From positions 1-21,929 of the forward strand of contig CAMUXX010000002.1 in the NCBI GenBank assembly GCA_947164805.1: a stretch of DNA of 21,929 nt, read 5' to 3'. The notes beneath the pieces are model-generated. The model searched no databases and was not told the DNA's origin. It saw only the letters and a list, made by a program, of their open reading frames with translations. This stretch comes from an uncultured Elusimicrobia bacterium. GTDB taxonomy: Bacteria > Elusimicrobiota > Elusimicrobia > Elusimicrobiales > Elusimicrobiaceae. A program made the translations under genes and the position numbers. Below, in pieces: positions 1-5,661 of the stretch. How positions within the stretch are numbered: the first letter of the stretch is position 1; every line of letters begins with the position of its first letter.

Positions 1-38
1 AACGCGCGAAATGTGCTTGCATATTTAAGTGCTTTTTG

Positions 39-110
39 ATTTTTATTTTCCTAGAATACCGAAAATCGCTACGCTCCTATACTTCTGGGTATTCGTCGTC
101 AAAATAAAAA
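39..110. repeat. Imperfect inverted repeat
   Basis: Left arm 39-60 ends in GAATACC (54-60). Right arm 87-110 begins GGGTATTC (87-94) and ends AAAATAAAAA (101-110), which mirrors the TTTTTATTTT of the left arm at 40-49. The two complementary blocks per arm are separated by short unpaired gaps, and the central loop is about 26 nt. It could form a hairpin in either strand. Function unknown. Confidence 0.55.
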
Positions 111-140
111 TTGAAAATTCCATTAAATCTACTGCGCGAT

Positions 141-326
141 GCGCGAGCGTTCTCGCGCGCTACGGTTTTATGCTCTTACATGTTACAAATAAAACTAAAA
201 TTTCCACAAAATACTTGCTAGATGCGCGCGCACGGTTTGGCTTCATTTTACGTCGTCGCAGAGAAAATTAAAAATTATATCAAATTTCCTGAGAGGCGCG
301 TAAACGTTCTCGTGTACTACGGTTTT
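141..326. repeat. Degenerate direct repeat of about 30 bp, two copies
   Basis: Copy a (141-169) and copy b (296-326) share a GCGCG start, the core CGTTCTCG and the end CTACGGTTTT, with substitutions and a 2-nt length difference between. Copy a also folds as GCGCGAG/CTCGCGC around CGTT. A fragment with GCGCGCACGGTTTGG occurs at 224-238. These look like a decayed intergenic repeat family. No array-like regular spacing is present, so this is not a CRISPR. Confidence 0.45.
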
Positions 327-373
327 GATTTGTGTTATTTTCTTGTCAAAAATAAAATTAACTAATCAAATTG

Positions 374-895
374 CTATATCAGAGAACATGTATCAGTCCC
401 ACCACAAACATTTTTGCAACTCCCGGTATATTTCTGTGCTGATATAGCACAGCTAATATAAAGAGAAGTATTAGGATTCGTTTCCAAATAATATTTAGAA
501 TTCTCCAGATCTCCGTTTATAATACGCCTAGCAACGAACAAATAATCATCAGTCAAACCATATTGCCAATCTTTTGTATTAAAACATTGTTCATCTAAGC
601 AATCATCTCCTTCTAAAATTTCACTTGTAAATCCAAAATCTAAATTTTCAAAGTTCATACAAGTGTCTTGATCAAGAGATAAAATACATACTTGATATGC
701 CCTATGAAGATTACTAAGGGTTTGTACTGCCTCACTGGTACGAGCTTTTTCCACTGATTTTTTATACTGTGGTAAAGCAATAGCAGTAAGTATGCCGATA
801 ATTAAAACAACTACCAGCAGTTCAAGCAAAGTAAAACCTTTACTTGAGTGAAAGATACTTAAAGTATCTTTTATTTTTTGTATTATTTTTTTCAT
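374..895 (-). CDS. Type IV pilin-like protein (prepilin)
   Basis: The 173-residue product is a prepilin, a secreted subunit of type IV pili or a pseudopilus. A basic leader of about 20 residues ends in the prepilin peptidase site SSKG, followed by mature FTLLELLVVVLIIGILTAIALPQY. It has the conserved Glu at mature position 5 and the hydrophobic N-terminal helix that anchors pilins in the inner membrane and packs the filament core. The leader is long compared with the 5-7 residues of classical type IVa pilins. The globular part is Cys-rich (pairs near DDCLDEQC and SCKNVCGGTDTC), suggesting disulfides. SD AGGAG (903-907) lies 7 nt before the ATG. The gene is preceded, in the same direction, by a palindromic element and a structured RNA. 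A paralogue with a near-identical leader starts at 21851. Confidence 0.9.
   Translation of the reverse strand: MKKIIQKIKDTLSIFHSSKGFTLLELLVVVLIIGILTAIALPQYKKSVEKARTSEAVQTLSNLHRAYQVCILSLDQDTCMNFENLDFGFTSEILEGDDCLDEQCFNTKDWQYGLTDDYLFVARRIINGDLENSKYYLETNPNTSLYISCAISAQKYTGSCKNVCGGTDTCSLI
851..871. repeat. Perfect palindrome inside pilin 5' coding region
   Basis: Arms AAAGATACTT (851-860) and AAGTATCTTT (862-871) flank a single A. It covers leader codons for K-D-T-L-S, 25-45 nt inside the gene, so it could form a hairpin close to the initiation site. The second pilin start keeps it with 9-bp arms (21876-21894). This could be a regulatory hairpin, a protein site, or simple inheritance between paralogues. 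Confidence 0.5.
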
Positions 896-902
896 TTTAC
901 TT

Positions 903-936
903 CTCCTGTGTTTTTAATTTTTGTTTTACAACAAAA
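903..936 (-). promoter_or_regulatory. Pilin leader: hairpin plus Shine-Dalgarno
   Basis: On the minus strand a short AT hairpin (TTTTGTT/AACAAAA, 919-936) is followed by the SD AGGAG at 903-907. The same arrangement is conserved in front of the second pilin: TTTTGTT 21807-21813, AACAAAA 21820-21826, then GGAG at 21840-21843. Confidence 0.5.
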
Positions 937-960
937 TTGTTTTTTTTATTTATCTTCCCC

Positions 961-1151
961 GTTTTCTTTTTTGCGGCGATATTAGTGTCTGCAAAATTTA
1001 AGATTTTTATATTCTAACAAGCCGGTTTGTTTGAGTAAAAAGCAAAAGTTACCTATTACTTTTTGCTTTTTACGAGTTGCCGGCTTAGATATAAAAATCA
1101 AATTTTGCACGGTTTTGAGCCGCAAAAAAGAAAACAAAAAAATTTAAACAA
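961..1151 (-). repeat. Long palindromic element, copy 1
   Basis: This 191-bp block is identical, base for base by my reading, to the reverse complement of 21592-21782. Its core (961-1135) is an imperfect palindrome of 175 bp. Terminal arms are a perfect 17-bp inverted repeat, GTTTTCTTTTTTGCGGC and its complement. Inside these lie paired blocks GCAAAATTT/AAATTTTGC, ATATAAAAAT/ATTTTTATAT, CCGGCTT/AAGCCGG and GTAAAAAGCAAAA/TTTTGCTTTTTAC around a loop of about 8 nt. It sits between the structured RNA and the pilin gene. No transposase or clear target duplication is present. It could be a MITE-like element, a BIME/ERIC-like palindrome, or a long RNA hairpin in the pilin leader. Confidence 0.9.
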
Positions 1152-1166
1152 TATCAATTTACAAAG

Positions 1167-1184
1167 AACATTTTTAAAAATGTT
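1167..1184. repeat. 18-bp perfect AT palindrome
   Basis: AACATTTTT/AAAAATGTT is a perfect palindrome just downstream (minus strand) of the terminator-like end of the structured RNA. The equivalent place after the third RNA copy holds a different hairpin (21539-21572). So a hairpin is conserved in position, not in sequence. Confidence 0.5.
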
Positions 1185-1203
1185 TGATCGTTTTTTATCA
1201 CCC

Positions 1204-1468
1204 AAATAAAAAACGACTGATATATTTGAGCCTATCGAAGTCACCCAAAAATAACAGTCGTAATCTATTACCAAAATATTTGATAATAAACATTTGGTGT
1301 AATACATTTGAAGGATCAATTCAAACATATTACACCTAGACGACTATTCTTGGACTTCGATAGTGCCTTTGATTTCTCAAAAGCTCTTCGTATTCTTCAT
1401 ACGATCCCAAAAACAGATTAAAATTTTTTTAGGGGTTTTAGCCCTATATATAAATGAAAACTCCTTTT
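1204..1468 (-). ncRNA. Structured RNA family, copy 1 (novel candidate)
   Basis: On the minus strand, 5' to 3', I see AAAAGGAG at the 5' end, then hairpin P1 (TAGGG, 7-nt loop, CCCTA). Helix P2 pairs CTGTTTTTGG (1407-1416) with CCAAGAATAG (1344-1353). Inside P2 lie hairpin A (TCGTAT/ATACGA, 1388-1404) and hairpin B (CTTTTGA-GAAA-TCAAAGG). A pseudoknot strand CTATCGAAGTC (1353-1363) pairs with GACTTCGATAG (1232-1242). Hairpin C is GGTGTAATA/TATTACACC (1296-1336). The end is terminator-like: CGACTG (1255-1260) with CAGTCG (1214-1219) and a U-tract. CGACTGTT is also complementary to upstream AATAGTCG (1341-1348), giving two exclusive states. Copies 2 and 3 keep every helix with different sequence. 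It points toward the palindrome and pilin. It may be a stand-alone RNA or a cis-acting attenuator of the pilin gene. Confidence 0.8.
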
Positions 1469-1472
1469 AAAT

Positions 1473-1478
1473 ATAATA
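1473..1478 (-). promoter_or_regulatory. Putative -10 box of RNA copy 1
   Basis: TATTAT lies just before AAAAGGAG. The 18-nt stretch aligns across all three RNA copies as TATWAWAWTTWARRGGAG. No convincing -35 box is visible. Confidence 0.5.
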
Positions 1479-1544
1479 ACAGTTTTTATTAGTTTTAGCA
1501 ATAGTAAAAATGTAATTTTACGTCATAATAATATATAATTTATT

Positions 1545-2975
1545 ATGGAAAAGTTGTTCAAAAATATAAATTTAAACCCAAAAATTTGTTTTGGTATAAT
1601 TGCTTTTTGTTTTTGTGCTTTTATATTGTTGTGTAGTTATCTATATCCTTTTACTTCGGATGAAGTCAGAATATCTGTTTTAGTTCACGATAATATTTTT
1701 CAGACCTTTTATTTTGCATTTTTTCATGAAGCACCGCGTTTTATAAATTTATTTTTAACATTAGGTCTTTATTGGGCAATTAAATTTAAAGTCTTTTTCT
1801 CTTTTCTAAATCCTTTTGTCCAGATTAGTATAATATATTTTCTATTTTATTTTGTTAAAGGCCGGAAATTAAACATAAATAATCAAGCAGATATTATGCT
1901 TTTTTTATTTATTTGTTTAACTTATCTTTTTATGGTACCGTCACCTTCTACTACTTTATTTTGGGTAGCAGGTGCGTTTAATTACAGTTGGGCTTTTTTA
2001 TTTTGTGTATTGGTTCTTTGTTTGTTTAGATTTACTTATAAAGGAAAACAACTTAAAAACACTTGGTATATAAATGTGCTAATATTTTTTATAGGTTTAT
2101 CCGCTGGCATGTCTAATGAAAATACCGGCCCTATGATGTTTGGTATTTCTTTATGTTTTATTTTATTTTGTAAATATAAGAAAATACAAATTCCTAAATA
2201 TATTTATTTTGCTTTCTTCGGTATGGTTTTAGGGATAATTCTCCTTTTCGGTTTAGGGGGAAGTTATAGAAGATTGCACGAAAATTATATTTATACTTTC
2301 TTTGTTAATTCCGATTTGATCAATAAACTATTATTTTCCGTACATCATTTAAATAAATTTTTAAAGGCTTTGTATTTTGTTCCGGTTATAATATTTATTG
2401 CTTTGTTGCTGATTGCTTATGATAAAAAAACAGAAGTTATCAGAAAAGAAAAATTTATTTTAAGTTTGTTTTTCCTTATATGCGGTTTTGTATTAGCTTT
2501 TGTTTTGTTTGCGGCCCCTTTAGTTCCAGAAAGGGCCTATTATTCAGCAGGTATTTTTTGTTTAATAAGTTTTTTGTTTTTGCTAGATTTATTTAGGGAT
2601 GTTTATAAGGTATATCTATTGAAATATATTACATTATTTTTTGCGATATATTGTTTAATAATTTCCCCGTTAGTTATTATTCCGTATTTTAGTTTGTATG
2701 AAAATTTTAAAGAAAGAGATTCACAAATATATTTGGCTAAAGAAAAAGGGAAAGAAAAAGTTTATACCGATATGATCTATATAGTTCCCGGACCGACAAA
2801 AAATTTAACTATAACCTATTTGGACCTTGTAAGACATCATTCCGCAAAACATAAAGAAGTCCTCAAAAAATGGTACGGCATAGAAGTTATTGTTCCTGAT
2901 GAAACCAATCTTTCCATAACAAATAAAAATCCACTAATGAAATCCCCCAAACTTGACATATCACTAAATAAATGA
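1545..2975 (+). CDS. Polytopic membrane protein, DUF6056-like
   Basis: The 476-residue protein has roughly ten hydrophobic segments and few charged residues before residue 380, then a soluble tail of about 80 residues. The motifs TSDEVR near residue 38 (an acidic residue in the first extracytoplasmic loop), FWVAGAFNYSWAF near 139-151 and GLSAGMSNENTGP near 184-196 resemble the DUF6056 / GT-C-like glycosyltransferase fold, whose members are thought to act on lipid-linked sugars in the membrane. The exact substrate cannot be read from the sequence. The coding DNA is noticeably richer in T and A than its neighbours, which may mean recent acquisition. No SD precedes the ATG. A TATAAT at 1534-1539 would place transcription near the ATG, suggesting a leaderless message, but no good -35 is visible. 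It diverges from RNA copy 1. Confidence 0.7.
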   Translation: MEKLFKNINLNPKICFGIIAFCFCAFILLCSYLYPFTSDEVRISVLVHDNIFQTFYFAFFHEAPRFINLFLTLGLYWAIKFKVFFSFLNPFVQISIIYFLFYFVKGRKLNINNQADIMLFLFICLTYLFMVPSPSTTLFWVAGAFNYSWAFLFCVLVLCLFRFTYKGKQLKNTWYINVLIFFIGLSAGMSNENTGPMMFGISLCFILFCKYKKIQIPKYIYFAFFGMVLGIILLFGLGGSYRRLHENYIYTFFVNSDLINKLLFSVHHLNKFLKALYFVPVIIFIALLLIAYDKKTEVIRKEKFILSLFFLICGFVLAFVLFAAPLVPERAYYSAGIFCLISFLFLLDLFRDVYKVYLLKYITLFFAIYCLIISPLVIIPYFSLYENFKERDSQIYLAKEKGKEKVYTDMIYIVPGPTKNLTITYLDLVRHHSAKHKEVLKKWYGIEVIVPDETNLSITNKNPLMKSPKLDISLNK

Positions 2976-2986
2976 TAACCTAAATT

Positions 2987-3013
2987 AACTATTTTAACTA
3001 ATATAAAATAGTT
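2987..3013. repeat. Inverted repeat abutting the ferritin-like gene
   Basis: AACTATTTT (2987-2995) and AAAATAGTT (3005-3013) form a perfect 9-bp stem with a 9-nt loop, ending 2 nt before the GGGGG ribosome site. It could be an operator (for example for an iron or peroxide regulator) or a weak hairpin between the two genes. It has no U-tract. Confidence 0.45.
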
Positions 3014-3025
3014 ATGGGGGTAAAT

Positions 3026-3538
3026 ATGGGAAAAGAAGCAACAAATATAGTATCTAAAGAGGGGGTAAGAGTTCATATTTTAATAGATGAATTAAATAAA
3101 CTCTATTGTGATGAATGGCTTGCCTATATTCAATATATGGAAGGCGCGCAAGTTGCAAGCGGTTTGCCGCGCCAGAGTTTAGTTGCAGAACTTGAAGAAC
3201 ATGCCGCAGAAGAGTTAGACCACATGAAGAAAATTGCCAAACGCATTATTGAACTTGGTGGTACGCCGATAATTGAGCCTAAAGCATGGTATAAATATTC
3301 CGGCTGCGGTTATGAAGCACCGGAAGACCCTGACTCTAGGGTTATATTACAACAAAATTTACGTTCTGAAAGATGCGCAATAAATGCATACAACAGGCTT
3401 ATTAAAATTCTTGCCGGGCGTGATCCTGTGACGAATAAGATGCTCGTAAAAATTTTACAGGAAGAAGTAGAACATGAACAGGATTTGGAAGATATAGAAA
3501 CTGATGTAAAAAGTTTAAACTTTTCTAAAAAGAAATAA
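3026..3538 (+). CDS. Ferritin-like diiron protein, DPSL/thioferritin type
   Basis: The 170-residue protein has the four-helix ferritin layout with two metal half-sites: Glu30, then Glu63-x2-His66, then Glu115, then Glu147-x2-His150. Cys94 (in SGCGYEAP) and Cys117 (in SERCAINAY) match my recollection of the paired cysteines of the Dps-like DPSL/thioferritin branch, which oxidises iron with peroxide and protects against oxidative stress in anaerobes. It acts in the cytoplasm, probably as a cage. I choose the ATG at 3026 because GGGGG (3016-3020) lies 5 nt before it. The in-frame ATG at 3014 would add MGVN and lies within or beside the upstream hairpin. A strong hairpin follows the gene. Ferritin-like identity is firm. 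Assignment to DPSL rather than bacterioferritin rests on the cysteines and length. Confidence 0.85.
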   Translation: MGKEATNIVSKEGVRVHILIDELNKLYCDEWLAYIQYMEGAQVASGLPRQSLVAELEEHAAEELDHMKKIAKRIIELGGTPIIEPKAWYKYSGCGYEAPEDPDSRVILQQNLRSERCAINAYNRLIKILAGRDPVTNKMLVKILQEEVEHEQDLEDIETDVKSLNFSKKK

Positions 3539-3569
3539 TATTTTACAGTTTTTTGTTTCAAAAATATCT

Positions 3570-3600
3570 AATAGCGCACATGTTTTTGTTGTGCGCTATT
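3570..3600 (+). terminator. Hairpin after ferritin-like gene, probable terminator
   Basis: AATAGCGCACA (3570-3580) and TGTGCGCTATT (3590-3600) form a perfect 11-bp stem with a 9-nt T-rich loop. It is followed by CTCTTAAATTT, so the U-tract is poor. It sits between the ferritin-like gene and the sigma-factor operon. Confidence 0.6.
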
Positions 3601-3665
3601 CTCTTAAATTTGCTAAAATTCAAAATATAATGCAATAAAATTTAGGGGTTCTGCGTTTAACTAGT

Positions 3666-4211
3666 ATGAAAGAGATAAACGAGCAAGAAATAATTGAAAC
3701 CGTAAAGGGCGGTAACTTTGAGGCCTTTGGCTTGATTGTAGAAAAGTATCAAGAGAGTTTATATTCCTTTATATTTTACAGTGTTAAAAACGAGGCAGCA
3801 GCACAAGATATCTATCAAGACACCCTAGTAAAGGCCTTAAAACAAATTAATAAGTACCGTGAAGAAGGCAATTTTAAAGCCTGGCTATTCACGGTTGCGA
3901 GGAACAATGTGACAGATTATTTCCGCGCAAATACTAAATATGCAAGTTTACCGGAAGACGAAAACGCGGACATTTTCCCTTCTAAAGAAAATACGGAAAA
4001 GGATGTAATCTCAAAAATTTCTTTAGATAATATTCTCGCTAAAATTGAAGAATTGCCGGAGAAGGATAAAGAAATTATTTTGCTTCGTCAATATCTAAGT
4101 TTTAAGGAAATAGCAGAAGTTTTAAATTGCCCGCTCGGAACAGCACTTGCGCGTTTAAACAGAGCAATTAAAAAATTGCAAAACAGTTTGGGGGAAGAAT
4201 ATGCCTTGTAA
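3666..4211 (+). CDS. ECF (group 4) RNA polymerase sigma factor
   Basis: The 181-residue protein has only sigma regions 2 and 4, as in extracytoplasmic-function sigma factors. Region 2 (about 15-90) includes DIYQDTLVKAL (core binding, 2.2) and FKAWLFTVARNNVTDYFR (-10 recognition, 2.3-2.4). Region 4 (about 120-172) contains the helix-turn-helix LSFKEIAEVLNCPLGTALARLNRA that reads the -35 box. It should direct RNA polymerase to a small stress regulon. Its 3' end overlaps the start of the anti-sigma gene by 11 nt, so the two are translationally coupled. No clear SD precedes the ATG: an AGGGG at 3643-3647 is too far away. Such pairs are usually autoregulated. The -35/-10 of this operon is not recognisable as a standard promoter, which would fit that. 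Confidence 0.92.
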   Translation: MKEINEQEIIETVKGGNFEAFGLIVEKYQESLYSFIFYSVKNEAAAQDIYQDTLVKALKQINKYREEGNFKAWLFTVARNNVTDYFRANTKYASLPEDENADIFPSKENTEKDVISKISLDNILAKIEELPEKDKEIILLRQYLSFKEIAEVLNCPLGTALARLNRAIKKLQNSLGEEYAL

Positions 4212-4638
4212 ACAAGAAAATAATGCTTTGCTCTATGCCTACGGTGAACTTGATGACGCAAAAACGCCGGCATTTTTAGAGCATTTAAAAACTTGTAAAG
4301 AGTGTCAAAATATCTTGCATATTTGTGCATTGACAACGGCATCTTTGGCACCCAAACAAGCCCCGGCCTTTTCAGCAGCCGAAGTAGTTGCCAAAGAAAA
4401 AACAACAAGTTTTAACTTCGGTTTCTTGAAAAGTTTAAAAGGTTTTAGATGGGTTTATCCGGCCACGGTATTCGCTGCTTTTGCACTTATACTCGGCTTT
4501 ACGGCTTTTGAGTTCGCATCAAAAAAGCCAACGGTTATGGTCCAAACACCGATAACAATTTTTGAAGAAACGGACAATAACCTGACAGATTTGGAAACAG
4601 AAATTGAAGATCTGTTTTATTACATGCAAGAAATATAG
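4201..4638 (+). CDS. Zinc-finger anti-sigma factor, membrane-anchored
   Basis: The 145-residue protein carries a ZAS-type zinc finger: His28-x3-Cys32-x2-Cys35, with Cys3 at the spacing of the usual first ligand (24 residues before His28). A single membrane span follows at about 83-105, then a short extracytoplasmic tail of about 40 acidic residues. The N-terminal domain should bind and hold the sigma factor encoded just upstream, and the tail would sense the envelope signal. GGGGGAAG just before the ATG serves as SD. The replacement of the first His by Cys could make the finger redox-responsive, which is an inference. It is followed after 8 nt by a secreted protein gene. Confidence 0.88.
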   Translation: MPCKQENNALLYAYGELDDAKTPAFLEHLKTCKECQNILHICALTTASLAPKQAPAFSAAEVVAKEKTTSFNFGFLKSLKGFRWVYPATVFAAFALILGFTAFEFASKKPTVMVQTPITIFEETDNNLTDLETEIEDLFYYMQEI

Positions 4639-4646
4639 GAGATATT

Positions 4647-5177
4647 ATGAAAAAGTTAACACTTGCAGTACTTTCCTTAGCATTGTTAGTCGGCGGTGCA
4701 TCTTTTGTCAGTGCAAAGGATATTGCTAAAAACGATGTCAAGAAAAACATTGAAGAAATGAATAAACTTGTCGAGAAATATAATAAAGCCTCTGACAAGA
4801 AGAAACCTGCTATTGAAAAAGAAATCAAAGCAAAGGTTTCCGAAAATTATGAAAAGCATTTAAAACGCATGGAAGAACGCACCGCGGAACTTGAAAAACG
4901 CGTTACCGAAATGAAAACTAAACTTGAAAGAATGAAAAGTGAGGAAGAAAAAAACAAACATATAGATGAAATCACTAAAAAAATTATTTCAGGTGAAAAG
5001 CCTATGTTGTTTAGACCTCCTTTTAAAGAAGGGGAAAACTTTAAAGGTCCAAGACACGGTATGAAAGGTTTTCATAAAGACCACAAAGGTATGAAATGTA
5101 AAAGTGGCGATAAAGGTGAAAAATGCCCTTTTGCCAAAGGCGAAGCACCTGCAAAACCTGAGGAATTAAAAAAATAA
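4647..5177 (+). CDS. Secreted coiled-coil protein with His/Cys/Met tail
   Basis: The 176-residue product has a clear signal peptide (1-23, cleavage after FVSA) and a charged, helical, probably coiled-coil segment (about 30-115). Its C-terminus (about 130-166) is rich in His, Met, Lys and Cys (GMKGFHKDHKGMKCKSGDKGEKCPF). It is the third gene of the sigma/anti-sigma operon, with SD GGAG 7 nt before the ATG. Position and composition suggest a periplasmic stress effector or metal-binding sensor, loosely like CpxP/Spy/ZraP or the heavy-metal sensors beside ECF sigma factors. I do not see the CpxP LTxxQ motif, so this is analogy, not homology. A bidirectional terminator follows. Confidence 0.75.
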   Translation: MKKLTLAVLSLALLVGGASFVSAKDIAKNDVKKNIEEMNKLVEKYNKASDKKKPAIEKEIKAKVSENYEKHLKRMEERTAELEKRVTEMKTKLERMKSEEEKNKHIDEITKKIISGEKPMLFRPPFKEGENFKGPRHGMKGFHKDHKGMKCKSGDKGEKCPFAKGEAPAKPEELKK

Positions 5178-5194
5178 CTGACTACTAATTAACA

Positions 5195-5228
5195 AAAACT
5201 ACCGTAGGTAAAAACTTGCGGTAGTTTT
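5195..5228. terminator. Bidirectional intrinsic terminator
   Basis: AAAACTACCG (5195-5204) pairs with CGGTAGTTTT (5219-5228) over a 14-nt loop. A/T runs lie on both sides. It ends the plus-strand sigma operon and the minus-strand thyX-glgC-ybeY operon, and overlaps the ybeY stop codon. Confidence 0.85.
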
Positions 5229-5661
5229 ATATTTTCTTTAAAAATTTACTTGCAATATTTTCGGCAACGGTGTTCATTTCGGTGCGTTTTTTGATGGTGT
5301 TATCATCATAGCCGATAAGATGTAAAATACCGTGAATTATAACCGTTAAAAATTCTTTGCGATAATGTTTTCCAAGTTCCCGTGCTTGTTTCTTTGTTTG
5401 CTCAAAACAAACAAAAATATCTACATAAATTTTATTGTTTATCGGGGAAAGATTTTCAAATGTAATAACATCCGTTACATAGTTGTGGCCTAAAAATTCT
5501 TTATTTATTCTTAAAATTTCTTTAGGGGAAACTATTACAATATTTATATTTTCAAATTTGTTTTTTTGCTTACCGAGTGCAAAAGAAACTGCCGCCTTAT
5601 ACAATTTTGTTTTTTTGTAATACGGCGGCAATTTTGTTTGATAAAATAAATTTATTTCCAT
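5227..5661 (-). CDS. ybeY: Endoribonuclease YbeY (rRNA maturation)
   Basis: The 144-residue protein belongs to the YbeY/UPF0054 metalloenzymes that act in 16S rRNA 3'-end maturation and 70S ribosome quality control. The signature near residues 110-120 reads HGILHLIGYDD. The first two zinc-ligand histidines (H-x3-H) are present, but the third ligand position, His in E. coli (GYDH), is Asp here. As I recall, Bacteroidetes YbeY proteins also have Asp there, so a His-His-Asp site is plausible rather than a loss of function. The ATG shares one base with the stop codon of glgC (TAATG), implying translational coupling. It is the last gene of the thyX-glgC-ybeY operon. Confidence 0.92.
   Translation of the reverse strand: MEINLFYQTKLPPYYKKTKLYKAAVSFALGKQKNKFENINIVIVSPKEILRINKEFLGHNYVTDVITFENLSPINNKIYVDIFVCFEQTKKQARELGKHYRKEFLTVIIHGILHLIGYDDNTIKKRTEMNTVAENIASKFLKKI

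Larger units (their letters stand above)
1..373. other. Gene-free, repeat-bearing flank downstream of pilin
   Basis: I see no credible gene here. The open frame at 29-271 is rich in Arg and Ile, has no Shine-Dalgarno sequence and matches no family I know. The stretch is AT-rich but carries islands of CG dinucleotides (around 3-8, 134-160, 221-232 and 295-314), unlike the coding DNA around it. It holds one long inverted repeat (39-110) and a degenerate direct repeat (141-169 and 296-326), listed separately. It lies downstream of the minus-strand pilin gene, so it may be the 3' end of that transcript or debris from earlier pilin-locus rearrangement. Confidence 0.6.

Noticed and set aside
29..271. 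Open frame of 80 codons at the left edge
   Set aside because: No SD, odd composition, and it runs through inverted and direct repeats.
141..326. CRISPR-like repeats
   Set aside because: Only two degenerate copies with irregular spacing and no cas genes.
961..1151. Insertion sequence
   Set aside because: Despite terminal inverted repeats, there is no transposase frame and no clear target-site duplication. Non-autonomous origin is left open.
1098..1328. Minus-strand open frame of 76 codons
   Set aside because: It spans the pseudoknot and hairpins of RNA copy 1 and the palindrome, and no equivalent frame was noted in the other copies.
4088..4408. Minus-strand frame of 106 codons
   Set aside because: Antisense shadow of the sigma/anti-sigma genes, which have firm domain support.
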